NCBI GenBank assembly: GCA_037039925.1
Contig: JAXRKP010000452.1
Span: 167,001-231,000, forward strand
DNA: 64,000 nt
DNA from: Doris montereyensis
Taxonomy: Eukaryota > Mollusca > Gastropoda > Nudibranchia > Dorididae
Direction of reading: 5' to 3'
Below are positions 55,601 to 64,000 of the stretch, one piece after another. A program made the position numbers and the translations under genes. The notes beneath the pieces are model-generated. The model was given only the letters and a program-made list of their open reading frames with translations, was not told where the DNA came from and did not search any database. Within the stretch, counting starts at the first letter, position 1. The number at the start of each line of letters is the position of its first letter.

Positions 55601-58600
55601 CTGTATACTGATTTAGCTTCTATTGTCATTCATTCTGTTTACATGCCCAAACCATCTCAATTGATTTGTTTCTATCTTAGTTTTTATGCCATCTGCTTTG
55701 GTTTGATCTCTTATTGTTGTGTTTCTGATTTTGTCTCTTTTAGTTCTCCCTACTACTCTTCTTAGATATTTCATTTTGGCTGCCTGCACTCTGTGTTGTA
55801 TTCTGCCATTTTGGTTTTTGTTAACAATTCTTGCTTACCTACGAATGCCTTTCCTAGATGCTTAAAATATATTGCACTTGCCTCTTTGATTCTCTGGCTG
55901 ATTTGTTCTCTTAGTTTTCCCTCTGAGTTAATCATTACTCCTAGGTAATTGTAGCTTTGAACGTTCTAAATTCTCCCTGCCCAATTTAAGATTTTGTGTT
56001 TTAGTTTCCCTAGTTACTAGCATTGTTTTGGTTTTCTTTGCATTTACTCTCATTCCTCTTTTATTTAGTTCATTGTTCATAATGTTGATATTCGCCTGAA
56101 GGTCACTTTCTGATTTTCCAAACAGAACTAAATCATCGGCAAATGAAAGCATTGATACAATTACTGATTTGAGCTTCCACATACCTACATTCATTTTCTT
56201 CATTTTTGAGGATGCCTTTGCGACTGAATCCATAAAAGTGATAAACAAAAGAGGACTTAGGATACAACCCTGACTTACTCCTACATGTTGGTTTATTGTA
56301 AAAACTTTTAATGGTTTCTATCAAATTTTGCTCTACATTGTGTTCTTTTAAGGAATACCATAGTTCATCCCTCCTCACAGTGTCAAATGCCTTTTCTAAG
56401 TCAATAAAACAGAGGTGCAGGTCAATGTTTCTCTCAAGGAATTTTTCTATTATTTGTCTGATTGTAAATATATGTGGTCTTGTACACTTCTTCCTGGTCT
56501 AAATCCACTCTGATGCTCTTCAATCTGATCCTCTACTTCTTTCCTAGTCTCATTTCCAGCATTCTGGCATTATATATACTTTTCCTGGAACGCCAGGTAC
56601 TGATATCCCTCTATAGTTTGAGCATTCCATACTTGATCCTTTCTTATGTATTGGTACTACCGTTTCCTTTTTCCAGTCGTCTGGCACCTGTTTGGACTTT
56701 TATGCTTGTTGGCATGTTGCATGTTAGTGGTTTGTCTGCCTCTCTCCCTTGGTTTTTAATCATTTCTGGATAAACTTGAACTGTTCCTGGGGCTTTTCCT
56801 AATTTCACTTTTCTTGTTTGGATTTCTTCCATTGAGATATCTACATCTTCAGCTGTCTCCTCTGGATTACTTGTTACTCTTACTAATTGATCTTTATTCC
56901 TTGTTTCATACATTCTGGAGAGATTATTTCGTTGTCTTCTTTCATTATTTCTCCTTTGGCATTCTTAATTTGTCGTATTGGGCATGCTTTGGTCTTTCTC
57001 ATGCTCTTCATTGCCCTCCCCTCCCCAAACAGCTTTTGATTTCCTTGATAGCTTTCTTGAAGTCTTTGTCCAAACTCTTCTCATTGTTCCTGTTTTGCTT
57101 TCCTTACTTCCTCTTTGGCAAAAGTTCTTTTATTCACATATAATCTATCCTATCCTCTGGTCTCTTTGTTTGCAAGTATTTCTTCCAGGCACTTTTCTTT
57201 GATCTTTCTTTTCTCATTCCACCATGCTGTTCTTTTCCTATGTCCTTTAATTTGTTTCCTACCACAGACCTCTTCAGTACAACTGAGGAGTGTATCTTTA
57301 TACATCTGCCACTTTTCTTCTTTTGTGCCACCTTTCAGATCCATCTGTCTTTCACTGATAAATCTTTTTATCCTAGATTGACCTGTTTTATTACTGGTTT
57401 ATTTAGTTCCTCTATTTTGAGTTTAGTAGCTTTCCTCTCTTTCCTTTTGTTTGTTTTCTTCAGTCAATAATCTCATTTTGGCTATCACTAGGTGATGATC
57501 ACTAAATATTTCTGCTCCTCTGTTTAATCTTGCATCCAATGTACTGTAAAAAAGGGAGCTGCTAACTATTATGTAGTCTATTATTGACTTTTCACACCTG
57601 TCTTCATTTACTCTTGTATATTTGTGGATATCTTTATGAGGAAAAAAGATGTTGGCTATTTTCATGTTATTCTTTAGGCAAAAATCTATTAGTCTCTCTC
57701 CATTTGGAGAAGTTGTTGTCTCTCCTTCTTTACCTATTACTCCTCCTGACGTTTCTACATTGTTACCTACTCTAGCATTTAAATCTCCTAAACCATTAAT
57801 TCCTGTTTGGGTTTAAGATTCTCTGCAGTTATTTGTAATATCATTTTCGAAGCTATCTTTTTCTTCTTTAGTTGTGTCTTCGTTTGGTCCATATATTTAT
57901 AAGCTATTAATAATTTAATTTCTCGTTCTTTCGCTTTAATATTTACCTCTAATAGCCGTGGGCTTATAAATTTCCAATTTTCTAGTAGCTTTTGATGTCT
58001 TTTATGCACTAGGAGGCCTACTCCAGCTCTAGCTCTATCTTTGACATCTACTCCTGAGAAGATTAAAATATGATTCGGTCCTACATTTTTTCTATTCCTT
58101 GTCCTTTTTTCTTTGTTTCTGTGATGGCCAAAAAATCTACTTAAAATTTTTCCATTTCTTCACCCTTTCACATTTATTGCCCTAATTTTCCATGTTCCAA
58201 AAATCACAGTCCGTATTTGTTTCCAAGTTTGTCATTGAAAGATCAAGCCAGTTATATTATAATATTTGTTTGGTTTTGATAAGCAGGGGTAGCCCACTGT
58301 ACTCTAGGTAGATGGTGGGGCTGCCACCTTGAGGCCCCTACCAGGCCTTGTTATTTTCTGTCAGGTTAACTCCCCTTTAGTCATTCAAGACCAGCCTGCA
58401 GGCCAGGTTGTTATTTTCTGTCAGGGTTAACTCCCTTAACCTTTGGTCAGTCAAGACCAGCCTGCAAGGCAGCAGGTTGTTTTCTTTCAGGGTTAACTCC
58501 CTTAGCCTTTGGTCAGCCAAGACCTGCCTGCAAGGTAGCAAGAGACTCATGGAGGGCGGGATCATCTACTCCCGTACCTGTCCCCTGCCCAGGCATTTTT

Positions 58601-61600
58601 TAATTGTTTTACTAAATTACGTAATTGTGATTTCGGCACACTATTGAAATGATCCCATCATATTTAGAATGCAATCAGCGCAAGAATGATGTATTGGTAT
58701 TGGGTCTACATTTGAAACAAGATTTCCAGATCTACTGACTACATACAGATTGGCTACTATTCGATTACTGAATGGCGCCTGAAATGCTTTAAAATACTGT
58801 AAATCGTTTATATGCTTTCTTCATAAGGTTTTTAAGACGACAAAAAAATCATGTTTTTATAATTAATATCTCTTTAAAAATGCCTATTTTAGCAGAACAA
58901 AATGTGCCCATGAAATGCCCTTCATTTGAAGAATTTTTCCAGAGGGCAGAGGAATGTTATTCCAATTGTATCCATGTTATACCTGAAGTATAGTGAAAGT
59001 ATAGAAAATGTTGGTATTTAAGTTTCAAGAGTAAATCAATTCACTCCAAGATTACCACTTTTGGTGGACAGAGTAAATTTCAATAAAATAAACAGAAACA
59101 AAGCAGAACTTGTCTTTGATTTTTGTATCTACGGTGTATTTGTCTATAATGATGAAATAATTTTAATATTAACAATGATTATTATTTTTTATTGTTACCT
59201 ACCTATTCATCAAGTTAATATTGTACATATATATATACATATAAATGTAATCATAGTTATTATCAAAAAGATGTTGGTTATCACAATATTTAAAATAAGA
59301 AAATATATGCAGTAAAACCTCTCTAATCGGGAAGTCTTGGTGGATTGTAAAATTGTCCTGATTTGTCGGGTTCTAGGGATTTTGGTTTTCCCTCAGCAGT
59401 TTGAGGTACCTAAGGCCTTCTGTGAGTGGTAATATGCAGAATTAAACAAACACGTATCCACAGGGTCAGTTGATCAAAACGAAGATGACATTCATCAAAC
59501 ATGTCACTCACACTCACAATCGATCTTCGTTGGACGATAGATAGATAAGACACGTAATAAAAAGGCACGGTGGATTGTTAAATCTCCTCTCGTGTCCACC
59601 CTTGTGTTTGACGGATGAGGCAGGCAATAAAAAACTATGACAGTGCACAACTTTCTAAGCGCCACCCCGTGTCAACACTGCACTGTATTATTAGGTGGAC
59701 GAGCAAGGTCTGGCTCAACGTCTGCTTTCACACCTTCTTAGTGGATGTATGGTGTGTTTGGCTTATAGTCGTCGCAAACTGGCACTTGCAACATCGTGGA
59801 CACATTATGCAATGTATAACATATGTAACACTAATGCAGGTGTATTAATTGATGTAATAATTGATGTTTGCTAATATATAAACCAAATTGGGATAAAAAG
59901 TGAGTGTTGGAATAAACAAATATGGGGGAAATGGTGATGATAATCAATGCAAGTCCACGAAAATTGTCCCTATTAGCTGGGGACCTTTTTCGTTTAGAGA
60001 GGTAAAATATATAGAAACAATTCCGTTCCTGGGAATTCTTCCTTTGGCCGGGTTCCCAATTTGAGAGGTTCCACTGCATTATAAAAAAATTGTTGTTACT
60101 GTTATTATTTTTACTAGTCTACCCATTCATGACGGCCTACAGTCAACTGAACATGAACAAAGACAAATTCAAACTTGTCTCTTCCTAGTCTTTGAATTTT
60201 TGACAGGATTGAGTGAAGTGGCTGACCGTTTTCTTAACTTGGCAGTTAAGGCTGGCTCATCAAAAATATTTTTGTAGATGGAATACTGTTTTTTCTAGAT
60301 TTTTTTACTCTGCCCATGTACAGCTTTAATATATTGTGTGCTTGTTCTAATAGTTTGTAGAATTTATGAAGGTATGGTTTAAAAGCCTATTTTGTGATTA
60401 CATGATTAACCTTATTTTCATTATAGTAGGTTATTTAGTATCATTACGTTGTCACTATTTTATATTTTGTTTACTTTTTCAAATAGCTGATGCTGATCAT
60501 ATAGATTGTCATGAGGTAAATCAGTCGTCATCTCTCTTCGATACAACAGAAGAGGATGAAATCATAGACAGTGATGAAGATATATCATCTTTTGAAAAAA
60601 TCCAGCTTCTCTTCTATGCTGTATAGTTGAAGAAAGTGAAGATATGGGTCAGTTTAGTTTGCAGGAACTTGGAGAGGAAAATGAATCTAGCTCAAATGAA
60701 GATTCAGCATCATCTCACAATTCTGAGGAAAAATCTTTTTATGTGAGTTTCTGTCTCCTTAAAACTATTTGTTTCACTATTTGTTATTTCCAACAGTAGA
60801 TAATTATACAAATCCTTGAGCCGTACACACAGAACATGAATTTTAACAAAGATTACTTTTTAGTACATTTATTAATTTTATTATGATGGTGGAAAGCGTC
60901 CTAGTAACAACGTTCATGCCAATGCTGATTTTTATACCTCTAATTTCCTAATTAAGGATTTTTTGCTATATGTTAACATTTAAGTTTTGTTATTATCACA
61001 ATGACAACTATCAGATTGCTGATTAATAGTGATAACAATATAGACATGCTTTAACAGAGTGGTTCCGTCTGCACTTTCGGTGTGAGCGGTTGGTGGGTGC
61101 AACTGGTAGGTCCTACATCTTTCCTTTCCTTCTTTCATATATCCTTCATCTTGCTGTTTCCTCTTAATTGGACGGGGGACACAAACAAAAATTAAACAAA
61201 GTCCTTTGGGTTTTTTGATTTACGAAACAAACTTAAAATTTAAACATGAAATAAAATTTGTTCCCTGAAATCCCATTACTTTCACCAACAGGATTGACGT
61301 GTCTCAATACATGTGATGAGCAAGAATCAGCCGAGCAAAGACTTTTATCTTTTGTGACCAGACTAACTTCATCAAATTTTCAACATGCATTCCACAAACT
61401 AGTAAATTACTGATAAAAAACAAAAGGTATCAGTCAAAATATACATGAAATAAGTATTATATACCTTAGAACATGAGGATTCCAGATATATGACTTTAAG
61501 AGATAGCAAAGGACTGTGGAGCAAGTAAATTAGCTTTTAAAGTCATGTTTTTTTTTCTAGGTCCAACGCCAGTACGTAATGTTACGTGAACTGCTCGCGT

Positions 61601-61970
61601 CCGTCGACCGAGGTTTCCCTGGCGTTTATTTAGTGACGTAACGCTTGGGCATCTGGTTTGGAGAGTTTCCTGACTTTTCCCTAGTTCTCAATAAGATGTG
61701 AAGTCTGTGTTTGTGTTTCCCGACACCTCGGGCGTGGAGTCGACGGCTGGTGCCTTTACCGTTGATCAGATGACTCGCGCGATCGGATCGTGTGGATGAT
61801 GAAAATGAAACCAATGCCTTTTGTCCCGTTTTTTGTAAAATTCATTGTACGCCTTTATACTATCCTTATTACGTGTTACGGGTTTATCGTGTGTACCATT
61901 CTGCTCAAACTGGTACGGTAAACTTCACGACTTATAATTTTAACGAGTGAGGATGCGATAGTAGAATGCC

Positions 61971-62056
<86 letters not shown>

Positions 62057-63724
62057 AGAAGAGAAAGAGAGAGAGCAACAAAACCCTAAAAGAAAGAAAG
62101 CGCTTTTACAATTGTTCCTTTTTGGGTACGAGGCCCCCCCACCCCCCACCTCCCATCATCATCCGCTGCTCCCGTCATCACTCACTAACCCCTCTCTAAC
62201 ATCTAGTCACATAGAGCGCCCCACTAGACTAGCACAAACTTGTCTTTATGATCGATAATTGCTTCGCAGAATACGGGACGGGATGGACTGCAAATCTTGA
62301 AACTTGAACCTGTGCTATTAGTATTATTTTCTCTCTCTTGAAATGCGTTTTTAGTAATATTGTATTGTTATGCCAAGGAGACTGTGCATAGTGGAGACGT
62401 AAAGTCACTATCATTGTAATGGACTTCTAAACCTCCCGTATTGCCAATTATCTTGTCTTTATTTATTAGAACATAATAAATCATTATTGATTGCCGGACT
62501 TCTTTACATAAGATTTGATCCATAATGAATCTAACCTGAACGGTCTCCGAATCTAACCTGATCACAGTCTCCTTTCTGATGTCCGATCATCGTCTACATT
62601 TTTGCATGGCCGTAAGCATGGCCGTAAGCACATGGCCGTAAGAGTAATCCAAAAACAAAATATTCCATAAAGCCAACCAGACAATTTAAAAACAAAATTT
62701 CATGATTTCCCAATTGAACTACGAGACAATAGCTTAATATCGTTATTAGATCTCAGATCGAAAAAAATATTTTTTGTCCGACCATGAGGTCTCGTAGACT
62801 GCCAGTAGTCTCATGGTATTCTCACTCTCATTTAGAGTTACCCATGATTTTTTTCGTGTCTTTTACAGAATATATGGTGGTAGGAATGTTTTCTTTTAAG
62901 ATTTTCGTATTTTTCAACTGTTTTTTTTTCAGCTCTTAATGTGTTCATTTGTAGACATCAGTTGTTACATAATAACGAAAATCTGAAACCTGCCTCACGT
63001 GATCACTGCAAAAGATAAAAAATATTTAGGACTCGCCAAATTTTCTTTGAACAATTCTCTTCCACATGGAATTAAAGAAAACAGAATAAAAGGTCGTTGA
63101 CCTCACCTACCTTAAGGTGAAAAGGACTTATTAAAAAGAGGAAATGTGGTCTGTCTGGATTATACACCCAAAAATATTCACAAAAACACACAAATTGAAA
63201 GCAAATTTCACAATATTATGTTTTTTATATCTGCGATGTCAAAGCTATACATGGACCAAATGTTAAGAAGATTCATCAATTAGACTTTGAGAAACATTAA
63301 TTGAAGAGTTCATTGGGTCCCATTTTTGTGAAATGCCAAAAGTAGAATCGTTTAATTGTTTTCTTTAAGTATATGTCAATAATTTTATGCAAAAGAAAAC
63401 AAATATTGATATTATGAAGTGGGTCAGTCTTTTGTCTCTCTTTAATCACTTAGATCTTTAAATATCATGTGAAATGAGATGAAATTGTTGATTTTACTGT
63501 CTTGTTATTTGTTTTAAATCATATATATATGTGTTTTTAAGGGACTGGATTCTATTTTATGTTTTTAAAATTAAAATCTTCAGTATATTGTTCTATTTAC
63601 CTATCAGATCCCCTATTATTGTTTTCTTTTTCTTTTTTTCAGAATGATGTCAGAATGTGTAAAAATTGGTGAAGGGGTCTAATGTTTTAGATCGATTGCT
63701 CACGGTCGTGGTGTTGCTATCAAG
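52440..63724 (+). CDS. HASPIN: Haspin-like histone H3 Thr3 kinase, N-terminal part (gene continues past window)
   Basis: Haspin phosphorylates histone H3 Thr3 in mitosis and so guides Aurora B to centromeres (family knowledge). Evidence: N-terminal RTYG motif as in other haspins, a long acidic, Ser- and Lys-rich disordered region, and a last exon encoding [10 protein letters not shown]...[13 protein letters not shown], which matches the haspin glycine loop and VAIK lysine. Exons: 52440-52662, 53389-53473, 53887-54414, 58896-58987, 60487-60742, probably 61292-61406, 63643-63724. Three exons change frame at A-runs, each explained by one missing A, and the kinase exon has a TAA with a six-base gap. 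Either the assembly is faulty or this is a decaying copy. Phases between 58987, 60487 and 61292 do not fully agree, so some ends are wrong or exons are missing. Confidence 0.8.
53389..53473 (+). CDS. HASPIN: Haspin exon 2
   Basis: Acceptor TTTGGTCCCACAG, donor GTGAGA. Reads [20 protein letters not shown] and SFNSECFV; phase 2 in, phase 0 out. Disordered, acidic. Confidence 0.7.
53887..54414 (+). CDS. HASPIN: Haspin exon 3 with a frameshift
   Basis: Starts [20 protein letters not shown]. At the six-A run 53959-53964 the frame changes, then reads [20 protein letters not shown] and on to [20 protein letters not shown] before a GTAAGT donor. One missing A would join the two parts. The open frame continues past 54,414, but only as intron. 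Confidence 0.75.
54900..55385 (+). other. Haspin intron sequence, nothing recognised
   Basis: AT-rich; TCTCGTTTTT-like and CACTACTTGAAG words near 55050-55260 look like a decayed repeat related to 52000-52080, in inverted orientation. No exon seen. Confidence 0.35.
55388..58250 (-). mobile_element. Near-complete LINE, copy 2, antisense in haspin intron
   Basis: On the minus strand it starts near [13 protein letters not shown], has the APE-type endonuclease features [40 protein letters not shown] and [10 protein letters not shown], then reverse transcriptase with [10 protein letters not shown] and [18 protein letters not shown], and the same 3' block (GAATCCATACACC...GAACTGATAAAG) as copy 1. 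Frames are broken at many points, so it is not active. Confidence 0.92.
58347..58541 (+). repeat. Three-unit tandem repeat of about 65 bp
   Basis: Units share TTGTTATTTTCTGTCAGGGT, TAACTCCCTTAACCTTTGGT and CAAGACCAGCCTGCAAGGCA. They lie directly at the 5' side of the antisense LINE and may be its promoter monomers. Confidence 0.85.
58896..58987 (+). CDS. HASPIN: Haspin exon 4
   Basis: Acceptor TTTTAGCAG; reads [20 protein letters not shown] then [11 protein letters not shown], joining exon 3 in phase. The donor GTATAG is weak, and the phase does not match exon 5, so the true 3' end may differ (an alternative GT is at about 58970). Confidence 0.6.
59040..59100 (+). repeat. Short dispersed repeat, right end only
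   Basis: GGTGGACAGAGTAAATTTCA followed by ATAAAATAAACAGAAAC corresponds to the last ~60 bp of the family at 18965. Confidence 0.65.
59310..60076. mobile_element. Non-autonomous pogo-like DNA element, copy B
   Basis: Left CAGTAAAACCTCTCTAATCG and right GAGAGGTTCCACTG. Collinear with 15955-16735 throughout, including GATCTTCGTTGGACG, GGTGGACGAGCAAGGTCTGG and GGGATAAAAAGTGAGTGTTG. The left end is complete here. Confidence 0.9.
60100..60405 (+). repeat. Dispersed ~300-bp repeat, copy B
   Basis: Second copy of the unit at 23484-23790. It lies between the pogo-like element and haspin exon 5. Confidence 0.75.
60487..60742 (+). CDS. HASPIN: Haspin exon 5 with a frameshift
   Basis: Starts [20 protein letters not shown]. 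At the six-A run 60595-60600 the frame changes and then reads [40 protein letters not shown] and so on to a GTGAGT donor. One missing A would restore it. Very acidic. Confidence 0.7.
61078..61195 (+). repeat. Short dispersed repeat, copy 7
   Basis: GAGCGGTTGGTGGGTGCAAC, TGGTAGGTCCTACATC and CATCTTGCTGTTTCCTCTTA, then a shortened right end. Sense with haspin. Confidence 0.75.
61292..61406 (+). CDS. HASPIN: Probable haspin exon 6
   Basis: After CACCAACAG reads [20 protein letters not shown] and [19 protein letters not shown] before a TGA. A GTAAAT at 61398 or GTATCA at 61426 could be the donor. It needs phase 1 from exon 5, which is not met as read. Confidence 0.4.
61555..62645. other. Haspin intron block of distinct composition
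   Basis: GC-richer than its surroundings and bearing a (GA)n run. Words such as CTCGCGTCCGTCGACCGAGG have no counterpart elsewhere in the window. A CATGGCCGTAAG unit is repeated three times at 62605-62642. It may be an unrecognised mobile element. Confidence 0.4.
61972..62052 (+). repeat. (GA)n microsatellite
   Basis: About 80 bp of pure GA in the haspin intron. Confidence 0.97.
62646..63642 (+). other. Haspin intron before the kinase exon
   Basis: AT-rich, no repeat or exon recognised. The phase-2 lead of the kinase exon requires an upstream exon that I could not find here. Confidence 0.4.
63643..63724 (+). CDS. HASPIN: Haspin kinase exon with disrupted glycine loop
   Basis: Acceptor TTTTTTTCAG, donor GTAATT. 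Reads [12 protein letters not shown], then TAA at 63680-63682, then [14 protein letters not shown]. Compared with the family's GEGVxGEVF, two residues' worth of sequence (six bases) are missing just where the stop lies. The VAIK lysine is present. Confidence 0.85.
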
Positions 63725-63969
63725 GTAATTTGTGAATGTTTTGGCCTGTACAATAGTCTCTGCCTAAGGGGCCTCGAGAGTCAACAAAATGCTGTCACTT
63801 AGCCAGACAGTCTCTTGGGCGAATATGTTTGAAGGGTTGTATCCTAGATAATCATTCATTACGTAACCTTTATCTGTTAGATCTTTAGGCCTAGAGTTCA
63901 GACTCAAAACAGGAGGGAGGAGGATGTATAAGAGAGACTAGGAAGATCGAAGCTGTGTCCAAAGCAGAT

Positions 63970-64000
63970 TGGTCAGCGGGTACAGCTGTTAGGTCTTACT
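63970..64000 (+). repeat. Short dispersed repeat, copy 8, cut by window end
   Basis: GATTGGTCAGCGGGTACAGC and TGTTAGGTCTTACT match the left end of the family. Sense with haspin. Confidence 0.6.

Overview
This is a eukaryotic, AT-rich genomic window with GT-AG introns, many interspersed repeats and long microsatellites. The gene content (a full-length-type spatacsin, METTL5 and an intron-containing haspin), together with the SINEs, Penelope-like elements, pogo-like DNA elements and scattered CTAGAT hexamers, suggests a non-vertebrate animal. A lophotrochozoan, perhaps a gastropod mollusc, is my best guess, but this is an inference and the species cannot be named from the sequence.

Layout. 1-28.4 kb, plus strand: the 3' half of SPG11 (spatacsin), 27 recognisable coding exons ending at 28,359; its 5' exons lie upstream of the window. 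The introns hold a 19-bp minisatellite (7.33-8.60 kb), a 37-bp minisatellite (9.9-10.8 kb), several same-sense copies of a short repeat, tRNA-type SINEs, LINE fragments and pogo-like DNA elements. 28.4-35.7 kb: intergenic, with LINE, SINE and Penelope-like (GIY-YIG endonuclease plus hammerhead-type motif) remains and a 5'-truncated LINE. 35.7-45.8 kb, minus strand: METTL5, five exons, all intact, convergent with SPG11. 45.8-52.4 kb: repeat-dense interval between METTL5 and the next gene, with a (GA)n tract of several hundred bases, a (TA)n tract, TIR elements and a near-perfect 41-bp-arm hairpin. 52.4 kb to the end, plus strand: the 5' part of a haspin-like kinase gene, from its N-terminal RTYG motif to the exon carrying the VAIK lysine; the rest of the kinase domain lies past 64,000. 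A nearly complete antisense LINE sits in one of its introns.

The three genes are housekeeping genes with no obvious joint pathway: spatacsin acts in lysosome reformation, METTL5 modifies 18S rRNA, and haspin phosphorylates histone H3 Thr3. The most striking points are (1) a hammerhead-ribozyme core in a Penelope-like element, with decayed copies at 38.6 and 46.4 kb; (2) one-base homopolymer indels that break reading frame in SPG11 and three times in haspin, plus a stop codon and six-base gap in the haspin glycine loop; (3) a short repeat family found only in the sense orientation of SPG11 and haspin, one copy of which gave rise to a 37-bp minisatellite; and (4) nested and paired pogo-like TIR elements with TA target duplications. 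I did not find a gene system that is clearly new.
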